Positions 7,771 to 15,966 of a DNA stretch of 36,858 nucleotides are shown here, piece by piece. The DNA is from Paenarthrobacter sp. Z7-10 (GTDB lineage Bacteria > Actinomycetota > Actinomycetes > Actinomycetales > Micrococcaceae). The translations under genes and the position numbers were made by a program. Positions within the stretch are counted from its first letter, which is position 1; every line of letters starts with the position of its first letter. The notes beneath the pieces were generated by a model that saw only the letters and a program-made list of their open reading frames with translations, searched no databases and was not told the origin of the DNA. The stretch is taken from the NCBI RefSeq assembly GCF_026932795.1, contig NZ_JADPVH010000001.1:111363-148220 (forward strand), in the 5' to 3' direction.

Positions 7771-9475
7771 ATGACAAATCAAGCAGCAGCAGCCCCGGTT
7801 CCCGGTCCGAGTGCACGGGAACCCGAAACAGCCGCCAGATCCAGCGCGAACATGGCAGTGGGGACCCTCGCGTCGCGCATCCTCGGCTTCCTCAAGGGCA
7901 TTGTCCTGGGCGCTGCGGTGGGCGGTTCCCAGGTTTCCGGCGTGTTCGAGGCTGCGAACACCATGCCCAACATCATCTATCTGCTGGTGGCCGGCGGAGT
8001 TTTCAACGCCGTCCTCATCCCGCAGATCATCAAGGCCAGCAAGGCCCCGGACCGGGGTGCCGACTTCATTTCCCGGCTGCTCACTCTGGCGGTCATCTTC
8101 CTTCTCGCCGTGACAGTACTGCTCACAGTGGCTGTGCTGCCCGTAATGATGGTTACCACGGACTTTTCCGGGTCCAAGCTCGCCTTGGTGACCGCTTTTG
8201 CCACGCTGCTGCTCCCGCAGATCTTCTTTTACGGCCTGTACTCCCTGCTCGGCCAGGTGCTGAACGCCCATGGCTCATTCACTGCATATGCGTGGGCGCC
8301 GGTGGTCAACAACATCGTGGCCATCGCCGGTCTTGGAACGTTTATTGTACTGATGGGCAGTAACGCCGCCAGCCCGCATTCTATTGATAACTGGACGCCG
8401 ACCCAGACGCTGCTGCTCGCCGGAACCGCAACCCTGGGCATCGTGCTGCAGTCTTTCGCGCTGCTCTGGCCATTGAAGAAGCTGGGACTGGGACTGCGCC
8501 CGCGGTGGGGACTGCGCGGAGTGGGGCTGCGGGCCACCGGGCATATCGCCGCCTGGACAACTGCCACAATGGTGGTGGGAAATCTGACCTTCCTGCTGAT
8601 TGAAAGAATCGCCACCATCCCGGCGGAAGCAATGGACAACGGGGTGCTGGACAAGGGCGCCATCATTGCCGGTCCGTATGAACTCGGCCGGGCCACTGAG
8701 TTGTACATCCTGCCGCATTCGGTGATTGCGCTGTCCATCGCAACGGTCCTGTTTACCCGCATCTCGCGCGCAGCCGCGGCCAAGGACGACGACGGCGTCC
8801 GCATGTTTCTCTCACAGGGCCTGCGGACCACCGGGGTGGCCACGGTATTTGGAGCGGTGGCACTGTTGGTCCTCTCGGGTCCCTTCGGAATGCTGTTCAG
8901 TGGCGCCAGCCGGCAGACCGCGGTGAACATCGCCATCACGCTGGCCATTCTGGCTGTCGGATCCCCCTTCCTGAGCGCCAATTTCATGATGACCCGGGTC
9001 TTCTACCAAAACTCCGTTTGTCATCCAGTGCATCCTCATCGTTTTCGGCGTCGGAACCGCACTCCTGGCGGCTGTCCTGCCCGTCGCCTGGATCGTGTTT
9101 GGCTTGGCCCTGAGCTACACCTTGGGCAACATCCTCGCCGTCGTGGTGACGCACGCTTTCCTGCGCCGCAAAATCGGAGATTATGGAACTGCCAGCATTG
9201 TGCTGGCGCACCTGCGCTTCATCGCTGCCGCGGCCGCTGCGGGGCTGCTTGGCGCGGGGATTCTCTGGTTGTTCGGCGGTTTCACTGCGTCCGGCTTCTC
9301 CTGGCAATCCCGGTATTCGGCAATTCTGGTGATCGTCGTCGTAGGCCCGTGCATGACGGCGGTCTATCTGGGAGTTCTCAAACTGTGCAAGGTTTCCGAA
9401 CTCGATGACCTGGTGCAACCGCTGCTCGGCAGGTTCAGAACCAAACCGGCCGCCGGGCCGCCCCACGGCGGGTAG
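7771..9475 (+). pseudogene. murJ: murJ (mviN) lipid II flippase, interrupted by an apparent 14-nt deletion/frameshift
   Basis: MurJ moves lipid II across the membrane for peptidoglycan synthesis. From ATG 7771 the product shows SRILGFLKGIVLGAAVG, FEAANTMPNIIYLLVAGG and repeated membrane helices, all standard MurJ. At 9001-9006 the frame reads FY from MTRVFY, then derails into 130 nonsense residues. The adjacent frame resumes at 9008 as KTPFVIQCILIVFGVG and runs through normal final helices to TAG 9475. In homologues this loop reads FYxxEDAxTPF, so the residues between FY and KTP are lost. One base remains where about 15 are expected, fitting a 14-nt deletion. murJ is normally essential, so a sequence or assembly error is as likely as a true lesion. 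If real, cells would need another flippase. ATG 7771 has a weak ribosome site; TTG 7765 is in frame. Confidence 0.85.
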
Positions 9476-9585
9476 CCACGCCGCTTTGAACGGGGTTTAA
9501 GCAGTGCATCCGATAGGATCGGAAGCTGATACGACCTGCGCTGATAACCAGTCACAGGCCATGCTTGTCACACCAGGAGGATACG

Positions 9586-11139
9586 GTGGCACAATCCGTA
9601 GACGTCGGATCGATCCTCGGCGGCCGCTACAAGATCACGGCCCGCGTGCTCGCAACGGCCGAACAGGATGTGGTGCTCGACGGCATCGATCAGGTGCTCA
9701 GCCGCCCTGTCAGTATCCTGGTGGCCGGCCCGGATAATGGGGACCATCTCAGCCAGGGAGCCCGCGAAGTCGCCACCGGCGAACGGCAGGCGAACCTTCA
9801 GATCCTCGACCTGGGCAACAGTGATGGAACCACCTACCTGATCTCCAATAAGAGCTCCGCGGCAGAACTCCTGGACCTGGTGGTACCCACCGCTCCCTTC
9901 GAGGAACCGTTTTTCACCGACACGCTTGGCAACGAGATTTTCGGTATGCCTCGTCCCGAATTGCCGCAGGAGTCCGATTCTTACGACTATGTCTACGAGG
10001 ACCAGCCTCGGGACCGTGACCCGGAACCAGAACGCGGCGGCGGTCCGGCGCGCAAGGGTCGGGAATCTGGCTCGACAGAGCTTTCCGCCGCAAAGAAAGC
10101 CTCCAAGCAGGCATCCAAGCCAACGATGCCGCCGGGCGTCGTTCCGCCCGCGGCCGCCGCAGCGCGGAATCCGGGCGCCGCAGCCCAATCCGCCGCCGAG
10201 AATCGGGGGGAACCGCAATCCTCCGAGTCCAGCGGCGGCGCTCCCACCCCCAAAGTCACGCTCTGGTCCGACGATGATTACGGCTTCATCAATGAAGAAC
10301 GAAGCCGCGGCGCGGCGGCCGCTGCCCCACCTGCCGCGGCCCTCGCCGCAACCGGCCGGAAGGCCTCCAATTTCCCAGCCTCGGCGCGGGCCGCCAGCAT
10401 AGGTTTCGACGACGGCGGCGACGACGGCGACGACGGGAACGGGTTCGAGGATGACGACGAAGAAAACAATCCAAAGGCCGGTGGACGGTGGTTGGTGGGC
10501 GCCGTCGTTGCTGTGATCATTGTGGCCGCCCTGATTTTTGCGGTCAGCAACATCAGCACCCTCTTCGGACCGAGCCCCGTTGCCGGCCCGGCGTCGACGT
10601 CGTCGTCCGCTGCCGCTCAGCCCACCGATACCGCTCCAGCCTCCAAACCCGCCACGAACGGGGCCAGCACTCCGCCCCCAACGGCGGCGGTAGCGCCCGT
10701 CATCGCCTCGGTGACGCGGCTGGTACCCGATGCACCGAACATGGGCAGTGAGTACGACGGAAAGCTGCCAACGACCGTGGACGGCAACCCGGGGACATTC
10801 TGGCAAACTCTTGAGTATTCAAACGACAGTTTCGCCGGACTGACAAGCAGCGTCAACCTGGTCGTCGGATTGGTTGCCCCCGCGGACATCAAAACGGTAA
10901 CGATCAGCCAACTTGGCGGCTCCGGCGGCAGCTTCAGACTGCTGACGAACAACCAACCTACCCTTGACGGCGCCAAAGAGATTGGCACGGGAAGTTTTAC
11001 CTCAACCGATATCACCCTCACCGCGCCGCAGGGAACCAAGGCTCAATACGTCATCATCAGTTTCACTCAGCTGCCCAAACAGCAGTCATTCCAAACCTAT
11101 CCGTACGCAGTCAAAATCGCCGGAATCGGTATCAAATAG
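9586..11139 (+). CDS. Membrane protein with kinase-like N-terminus and discoidin-like C-terminal domain (MurJ partner region)
   Basis: The start is GTG 9586, with AGGAGG five bases before it. The 517-residue product has a cytoplasmic N-terminus (about 1-110) beginning LGGRYKITARVLATAEQDVV, which resembles the N-lobe of a protein kinase but shows no glycine loop, lysine or catalytic loop. A long Ala/Pro/Asp-rich linker ends in a strongly acidic DDGGDDGDDGN stretch. One membrane helix lies at about 301-325 (WLVGAVVAVIIVAALIFAV). A Ser/Thr/Pro-rich exterior stalk and a C-terminal discoidin-like domain (about 375-517; VDGNPGTFWQT) follow. In M. tuberculosis MviN (Rv3910) the pseudokinase and exterior carbohydrate-binding-like domain are fused to MurJ and recruit FhaA; here the equivalent is a separate, shorter gene. 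Function inferred from that parallel: coupling MurJ to regulation. Confidence 0.75.
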   Translation: MAQSVDVGSILGGRYKITARVLATAEQDVVLDGIDQVLSRPVSILVAGPDNGDHLSQGAREVATGERQANLQILDLGNSDGTTYLISNKSSAAELLDLVVPTAPFEEPFFTDTLGNEIFGMPRPELPQESDSYDYVYEDQPRDRDPEPERGGGPARKGRESGSTELSAAKKASKQASKPTMPPGVVPPAAAAARNPGAAAQSAAENRGEPQSSESSGGAPTPKVTLWSDDDYGFINEERSRGAAAAAPPAAALAATGRKASNFPASARAASIGFDDGGDDGDDGNGFEDDDEENNPKAGGRWLVGAVVAVIIVAALIFAVSNISTLFGPSPVAGPASTSSSAAAQPTDTAPASKPATNGASTPPPTAAVAPVIASVTRLVPDAPNMGSEYDGKLPTTVDGNPGTFWQTLEYSNDSFAGLTSSVNLVVGLVAPADIKTVTISQLGGSGGSFRLLTNNQPTLDGAKEIGTGSFTSTDITLTAPQGTKAQYVIISFTQLPKQQSFQTYPYAVKIAGIGIK

Positions 11140-11186
11140 CCTGCCGGCACCCGGTAGTCTTGACAGAGACAGGTTAGACCCGGGCC

Positions 11187-11212
11187 GGAATAAGGCGTGC
11201 TGCTTCGTAGTT
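11187..11212 (+). promoter_or_regulatory. SigR/SigH-type promoter for trxBA
   Basis: GGAAT at 11187-11191 is followed after exactly 18 bases by GTT at 11210-11212. GGAAT-N18-GTT is the consensus for the thiol-oxidation sigma factor SigR of Streptomyces, and trxBA is a classic SigR target there. The site lies 60 bp upstream of the trxB GTG. The sigma factor itself is not in this window. Confidence 0.6.
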
Positions 11213-11271
11213 GAGATGGTGGCAAGCCCAGAACGCGTGGGCCCATCGACGAAGGAAGAGGTTCTCCACCC

Positions 11272-12264
11272 GTGAGCACCGAAGCAAGCCCGGCCGGCAA
11301 CGTGCGCGACGTCATTATCGTCGGCTCCGGCCCTGCTGGGTATACCGCCGCGGTATACACTGCCCGTGCCAATCTGCGCCCCCTGATGATCGCCGGGTCG
11401 GTGACAGCCGGTGGTGAACTGATGAATACCACCGACGTTGAGAACTACCCCGGTTTTCCCGACGGAATCATGGGACCGGACCTGATGGAACAGTTCCAAA
11501 AGCAGGCTGAGCGTTTTGGTACCGAAATACTGTTCGACGACGTCACGAACGTTCAGCTCGATGGAGACATCAAAACGGTGACTCTCGCCGACGGTGAAGT
11601 GTTTCATGCCAAGACTGTGATCATTTCCACCGGGTCTGCGTACCGGGAGTTGGGCCTTGCGGACGAGAAGCGTCTCTCCGGCCACGGCGTGAGCTGGTGT
11701 GCCACCTGCGATGGGTTTTTCTTCACGGACCAGGACATAGCCGTCATCGGCGGAGGCGATTCCGCGATGGAGGAGGCACTGTTCCTGACGAAATTTGCGC
11801 GCAGCGTGACGGTGGTTCATCGCCGCGATAGCCTCCGGGCATCTAAAATAATGCAGGACCGGGCCAAGGCCAATGACAAGATCCGGTTCGTCTGGAATTC
11901 CGAGGTCAGCGGCATCGATGGTGACAATAAAGTTCACGGACTGCAGCTGAATAACCTGATTACTGGTGTTCAAAGCAGCCTCCCGATCACTGGCATTTTC
12001 GTTGCTATAGGCAACGATCCTCGGGTGGACCTGGTCCGGGGCAAACTGGCGCTGACGGACGAGGGTACCATCGCGGTCCAGGGACGCACGTCAAAGACAA
12101 GCCTCGCCGGAGTATTTGCAGCTGGCGATGTTATTGATCCTACTTACCGGCAGGCCATCACGGCCTCCGGATCGGGCTGCGTCGCCGCAATTGACGTCGA
12201 GCACTATCTGGCCGATCTCGCCTCCCAAACCAACGCTTTATTGACCTCCGTTCTGCAGTCCTGA
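11272..12264 (+). CDS. trxB: Thioredoxin-disulfide reductase
   Basis: This is an NADPH-dependent flavoenzyme that reduces thioredoxin. The FAD-binding fold is at the N-terminus ([16 protein letters not shown]). The redox-active cysteines are in WCATCDG (C143 and C146). The NADPH fold has [12 protein letters not shown], with HRRDSLRAS providing the arginines that select NADPH. The C-terminal FAD motif is GVFAAGDV. The length of 330 residues is standard for the low-molecular-weight type. The start is GTG 11272, with AAGGAAGAGG about 10 nt upstream. trxA follows after 16 bp, so both proteins of the thioredoxin system are made from one transcript. The SigR-type promoter upstream suggests induction by disulfide stress. 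Confidence 0.97.
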   Translation: MSTEASPAGNVRDVIIVGSGPAGYTAAVYTARANLRPLMIAGSVTAGGELMNTTDVENYPGFPDGIMGPDLMEQFQKQAERFGTEILFDDVTNVQLDGDIKTVTLADGEVFHAKTVIISTGSAYRELGLADEKRLSGHGVSWCATCDGFFFTDQDIAVIGGGDSAMEEALFLTKFARSVTVVHRRDSLRASKIMQDRAKANDKIRFVWNSEVSGIDGDNKVHGLQLNNLITGVQSSLPITGIFVAIGNDPRVDLVRGKLALTDEGTIAVQGRTSKTSLAGVFAAGDVIDPTYRQAITASGSGCVAAIDVEHYLADLASQTNALLTSVLQS

Positions 12265-12280
12265 TCAGAAAGAGAAAATT

Positions 12281-12607
12281 ATGAGCAACGCCAAAGCTGT
12301 TACCGATGCATCCTTCCAAACTGACGTCCTCGGCTCCGATAAGCCTGTAATCGTAGACTTTTGGGCTGAATGGTGTGGTCCCTGCCGGAAACTGAGCCCG
12401 ATCTTGGATGAGATTTCCGTGCAGTACGCGGACAAGGTCGACGTCGTTAAGGTTGATGTCGACGCCAATCCTTCCATTTCGGCCGAGTATGGGATTACCT
12501 CCATCCCCACCGTGTATCTTTTTCAAGGTGGAGAGCTGAAGAGCACCGTTATCGGTGCACGACCTAAGCAGTACTTCGAGACTGAATTTGCCGACTACTT
12601 GAAGTAG
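12281..12607 (+). CDS. trxA: Thioredoxin
   Basis: This 108-residue thiol-disulfide oxidoreductase has the active site WCGPC (C32, C35) in the usual setting VDFWAEWCGPCRK. The cis-proline loop is SIPTVYLF, and the core strand is VDVVKVDVDANP. The ribosome site is AGAAAGAGAAAA just before the ATG. It is the second gene of a trxB-trxA operon and reduces ribonucleotide reductase and other thiol proteins, recharged by the TrxB encoded 16 bp upstream. A strong terminator follows the stop codon directly. Nothing unusual is seen. Confidence 0.98.
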   Translation: MSNAKAVTDASFQTDVLGSDKPVIVDFWAEWCGPCRKLSPILDEISVQYADKVDVVKVDVDANPSISAEYGITSIPTVYLFQGGELKSTVIGARPKQYFETEFADYLK

Positions 12608-12622
12608 ACCAGCCGGACTCTG

Positions 12623-12669
12623 GTGCCGGCACCGCTGCCCATAGGGCGTTCTGCGGTGCCGGTACTTTT
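12623..12669 (+). terminator. Rho-independent terminator of trxBA
   Basis: A 13-bp stem (12623-12635 with 12653-12665, one G-T pair, sequence GTGCCGGCACCGC) closes a 17-nt loop and is followed by TTTT. It sits 16 bp past the trxA stop. Confidence 0.85.
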
Positions 12670-12731
12670 GTGAGTTCGTCCCGATCCGTGCCGGACTAAA
12701 CCGAGAATCAATTATCGCCTGCCTTGCCAGC

Positions 12732-12745
12732 GTTTCACGTGAAAC
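12732..12745. other. parS site 1 (perfect)
   Basis: GTTTCACGTGAAAC is a perfect 14-base palindrome matching the chromosomal ParB-binding consensus. It lies 0.9 kb from the 3' end of parB. Confidence 0.92.
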
Positions 12746-13194
12746 CGGTAGTCCTTCACCACCAGCCTGCGGCGATAACCCGTCCGACAAATGCGGGGCG
12801 AAATTCTAATTTCAATCCCGCGTCGTTTTTTCCGCAGCTCGTCCTGGCTCAGACTCACGCGTTTATCCCCAGTCTGGAGAAGCTACGCACAGGGTTATCC
12901 CCAGTTGTGGATTGACACGCAAGCCCAACGGTGTCGTTGACCGGGGCGATCTCACGCCGAGAGCCGCAGCGCGGCCCGCTCTAAGAACGAGTAGCTCTGG
13001 CTGCATAGCAACCCTTCCGACGCTCAGGTGGCCCCGGACGATTCCCCTAGCCGCGGTCGAGCCGCCAGTAAATCCCGGACGATGCGAAAAGTAGGTCGTT
13101 TTCAAACATGCTCACACATAGTTTTCGACTGTAATCGGTTCTGCCTAGGCGCGTTTTGGGGGTCAATGACCGTGCATCTTCTAGCGCACCATGC

Positions 13195-13551
13195 CTAATC
13201 CAAGAGGCAGCCGTACGGTGATGGACTGGCCAACGTTCCACGTGAAACACACGCAGCTGGCAAGATGATACCGCTTCCGAGCATCGTGTTTACGCCTTGC
13301 GAGCTCCGGAAGGCACTGCGTCTTGGATTTACAGGAACATATTGGAAAAGAGTGCGGATATAGCCACTGCCGATGGGCTCTTCGGTGTGATCCAAGGTTG
13401 CGCACATGTTCTTCTCGCTCCAACAACCATCGTGTACGTCTTCGATCCTGGCGAGCAAAAGAAACATGCCGGCTGCAGCTTTACTCCGCATGGAAGACCA
13501 AAGAAACACGAAGGCCATTACTACAAAAACCGCCCAAGTAAACACTCGCAT
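13195..13551 (-). CDS. Possible small membrane protein ORF, doubtful
   Basis: The 118-codon ORF begins with a basic residue and a hydrophobic helix (MRVFTWAVFVVMAFVFLW) that could be a membrane anchor or signal sequence. A less structured segment with three cysteines follows. No ribosome site is seen before ATG 13551, and third-position GC is lower than in neighbouring genes. The distal end overlaps the parS-like site at 13235, which encodes CVSRGT here. A plus-strand frame over the same stretch is also open, which suggests chance. I recognise no family. It may equally be degraded former coding DNA. Confidence 0.2.
   Translation of the reverse strand: MRVFTWAVFVVMAFVFLWSSMRSKAAAGMFLLLARIEDVHDGCWSEKNMCATLDHTEEPIGSGYIRTLFQYVPVNPRRSAFRSSQGVNTMLGSGIILPAACVSRGTLASPSPYGCLLD
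13235..13248. other. parS site 2 (one mismatch)
   Basis: GTTCCACGTGAAAC differs from the palindromic ParB site by one base in the left arm. It lies between two perfect copies. Confidence 0.75.
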
Positions 13552-13588
13552 GGGCGTTGATCGCCCCAGTTAGAGTCTGCAGGTATTC

Positions 13589-13602
13589 GTTTCACGTGAA
13601 AC
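13589..13602. other. parS site 3 (perfect)
   Basis: A perfect GTTTCACGTGAAAC lies 26 bp past the parB stop codon. Confidence 0.92.
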
Positions 13603-13627
13603 CAGGGGACAATGGAAATTCAGCCGC

Positions 13628-14644
13628 TTAGACGTTGGAACTTGAACCAAGCACGTCCATAATGCGGTTCAGGTCCTCAACAGACGCAAAATCGATGCTC
13701 ACTTTCCCTTTCCGGGCGCCGAGGGTAATTTTAACGTTCGTATCAAGACGATCAGACAACGCACCGGCCAAATAATCCAGGCGCTCATGCCTTGCATTAG
13801 GTTTGCTGGGACCCTTCCGTGAGGCATCGGGGGACTGATACATCGACACAGCCTCTTCCGTTGCGCGCACTGACATCCCCTCGGCGACAATCCGCTGCGC
13901 CAGGCGCTCCATCGCTGCCGAGTCGGGAAGTGACAACAGGGCACGGGCATGACCGGCACTGAGGACCCCTGCAGCCACCCGACGCTGAACGAGAGCCGGC
14001 AGTTTCAACAGCCGAAGTGTGTTCGTAACCTGCGGGCGGGAACGTCCGATCCGGTCCGCCAGCTCCTCATGCGTCGTTCCGAAATCCTCAAGCAGTTGCT
14101 GGTATGCCGCCGCCTCCTCCAGCGGATTCAGCTGGCTTCGATGCAGATTCTCCAACAGAGCATCCCGGAGCAGGTTAAGATCTGTTGTGTCACGGATTAT
14201 GACCGGTATGGTGGCCAGTCCAGCCTTCTGCGAGGCCCGCCAGCGCCTCTCTCCCATCACCAACTCGTACGGTTCCCCGTTCGGCTCTGCCGATTTCCGC
14301 ACGATGATGGGCTGGAGGATACCGACTTCCCGCACCGAATGGACCAGTTCGGCCATTTCATCTTCATCGAAGACCGTGCGTGGTTGTTTCCTGTTGGGAT
14401 GAATGTCCCCGACTTGCAGTTCAGCGAATTGGGCACCCGGCACTTGCACCAAGCCGTCCGTGGCGGTCATTTCACGTGAAACAAGCGCCTTCACGGGAGA
14501 TACCGTCTTTGCCTCCGGAAAAAACAGGTCCACGGGTCTGGCCGGGGGGCCCTGCGAGGATTCCGCTGCGCTGTCACTGCCTGCCACACTGCTGGGAATC
14601 AGGGCACCTAGGCCCCGGCCGAGTCCTCTACGCTTGTCGGTCAT
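13628..14644 (-). CDS. parB: Chromosome partitioning protein ParB
   Basis: ParB is a CTP-dependent clamp that loads on parS and spreads to form the origin-segregation complex. The N-terminus KRRGLGRGLGALIP is the segment that contacts ParA. The CTP-binding region includes NRKQPRTVFDEDEM and GERRWRAS. ENLHRSQLNPLEEA and the helix-turn-helix around DRIGRSRPQVTNTLRLL recognise parS. A short C-terminal dimer domain follows. The start is ATG 14644; an in-frame TTG two codons upstream has GGAGGG closer, so it cannot be excluded. A parS-like sequence lies inside the gene and encodes VSRE (about residues 55-58). parA is 68 bp upstream on the same strand. Confidence 0.97.
   Translation of the reverse strand: MTDKRRGLGRGLGALIPSSVAGSDSAAESSQGPPARPVDLFFPEAKTVSPVKALVSREMTATDGLVQVPGAQFAELQVGDIHPNRKQPRTVFDEDEMAELVHSVREVGILQPIIVRKSAEPNGEPYELVMGERRWRASQKAGLATIPVIIRDTTDLNLLRDALLENLHRSQLNPLEEAAAYQQLLEDFGTTHEELADRIGRSRPQVTNTLRLLKLPALVQRRVAAGVLSAGHARALLSLPDSAAMERLAQRIVAEGMSVRATEEAVSMYQSPDASRKGPSKPNARHERLDYLAGALSDRLDTNVKITLGARKGKVSIDFASVEDLNRIMDVLGSSSNV
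14469..14482. other. parS site 4 (one mismatch, inside parB)
   Basis: ATTTCACGTGAAAC differs from consensus only at the first base. It lies in the 5' part of parB and encodes VSRE in the linker between the ParA-contact segment and the CTP domain. Confidence 0.85.
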
Positions 14645-14711
14645 GGACAACAGTTCCCTCCAGTGAAATAACCCGGACTACGCCGGAGATTAGTGCGAAA
14701 GCAGATGTTGA

Positions 14712-15791
14712 CTATCGTCGTTCTGCTATCTCGGTTGCCGCTTCCAGATAAGAAAGTGCACCGGTGGATGACGGGTCGTAGGTCATCACTGTCTGCTGGT
14801 AACTCGGCGCTTCGGATACGCGCACCGATCGTGGCACGACGGCCTTAAGTACCTGTTCCGGAAAGTGCTCGCGAACATCTGCCGCCACTTGGGCCGCGAG
14901 ATTTGTCCTACCGTCGTACATGGTCAGCAGAATAGTCGAAACCACCAGATCCCCATTGAGGTGCTTCTGGATCATTTCGATATTTTTCAACAACTGACTT
15001 AGACCCTCGAGGGCATAATATTCGCACTGGATAGGAATCAAGACTTCATTGGCTGCACAAAACGCGTTGACTGTCAGCAGACCGAGGCTGGGTGGGCAGT
15101 CTATGAAAACATAGTCCAACCGACTGTCGCCATTTTGTGCCCTCGTCTCTGCGTACACATCCAAAGCCCGCCTGAGACGCTGTTCGCGTGCGACCAAGGA
15201 AACCAGTTCGATTTCGGCGCCGGCCAAATGTATGGTCGCAGGCGCACACAGCAGATTCTTAACATCCGGACATGTAGCCACGACCTCGGCAAGTGCATAA
15301 TCATTGATCAGGACATCGTAAATGCTGTCAACGTCGGCATGGTGTGGTACTCCCAGGGCGGTCGAAGCATTCCCCTGCGGGTCGATGTCCACCACCAGAA
15401 CATTCAGACCCGCTGAAGCCAGTGCCGCGGCAATGTTGACGGTGGTGGTCGTTTTTCCCACGCCGCCCTTCTGATTGGCGACTGTGAGGATGCGGGTTTT
15501 TGCCGGTCGGGGAAGCTTCCGTCCGAGGAGCTTCTCTCTGCGTTTTGTCTCCTTGGCGAGTTCCCGGGCGATGGGACTACCGTCATCCAGATTGTCGAGT
15601 GCCACTTCTTCGGATCGGACATCAGTTTCACGTGAAACAACGGACAAAGAATGTGAAACAACCTTTATAGGTTGATACGCACCGGATACCGTTGGCGATA
15701 CTGGACCAGCCGCGTACTTCGACCCTGACCGCGCCGATCCCAATGACATAAAGGGGGGAATTCGTTGCAGGGACGGTTCACTGCTGCTCAC
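14712..15791 (-). CDS. parA: Chromosome partitioning ATPase ParA
   Basis: ParA is a deviant-Walker ATPase that binds DNA non-specifically and moves ParB-parS complexes apart. The Walker A motif is QKGGVGKTTTT (about residues 107-117). The A' motif is VVDIDPQGNAS and Walker B lies in DYVFIDCPPSLGLLT. Residues 1-100 form an extension ahead of the ATPase fold, rich in Ser and charged residues and poorly conserved in this family; it includes VSRET (52-56), encoded by a perfect parS. The start is GTG 15791, with AAAGAGAG upstream; ATG 15749 is an alternative that still leaves a long extension. parB follows after 68 bp. rsmG lies 175 bp upstream, the usual order near actinobacterial origins. Confidence 0.96.
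   Translation of the reverse strand: MSSSEPSLQRIPPFMSLGSARSGSKYAAGPVSPTVSGAYQPIKVVSHSLSVVSRETDVRSEEVALDNLDDGSPIARELAKETKRREKLLGRKLPRPAKTRILTVANQKGGVGKTTTTVNIAAALASAGLNVLVVDIDPQGNASTALGVPHHADVDSIYDVLINDYALAEVVATCPDVKNLLCAPATIHLAGAEIELVSLVAREQRLRRALDVYAETRAQNGDSRLDYVFIDCPPSLGLLTVNAFCAANEVLIPIQCEYYALEGLSQLLKNIEMIQKHLNGDLVVSTILLTMYDGRTNLAAQVAADVREHFPEQVLKAVVPRSVRVSEAPSYQQTVMTYDPSSTGALSYLEAATEIAERR
15625..15638. other. parS site 5 (perfect, inside parA)
   Basis: A perfect GTTTCACGTGAAAC lies inside the parA coding sequence, encoding VSRET. A right half-site (TGTGAAAC) follows about 14 bp further on. Confidence 0.92.
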
Positions 15792-15966
15792 TGGAACACA
15801 CTCTCTTTCATCCGGCCATTCAAACTGCCTTGACTGCCGATCTCTAGCCTAACCGCTTCAACTGCTGTCAGCGCAGGTACTCAATGCTGCGGCCCCAAAC
15901 CAGCGACTCTCGCTGCTCTCGCCAGGTGGATCCGAAACAGTTCACATAGCTGATCTACTGCTTCGC

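Larger units (their letters stand above)
12670..13627. other. Gene-poor interval between trxA and parB
   Basis: About 960 bp hold no convincing gene. It contains three parS-like sites (12732, 13235, 13589) and two TTATCCCCA sequences (12863-12871, 12895-12903) followed by a TGTGGATTG (12906-12914), which resemble weak DnaA boxes. Many actinobacteria carry a cell-wall amidase gene (cwlM in mycobacteria) or an acetyltransferase gene between trxA and parB; neither is visible here. One minus-strand ORF (13195-13551) is discussed separately. Confidence 0.6.

Noticed and set aside
12158-12790. 210-codon minus-strand ORF over trxB end and trxA
   Set aside because: Antisense to trxA, which is certain; no ribosome site or family pattern.
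13297-13560. 87-codon plus-strand ORF in the trxA-parB gap
   Set aside because: Starts with TTG without a ribosome site and overlaps an equally open minus-strand frame; no recognisable motif.
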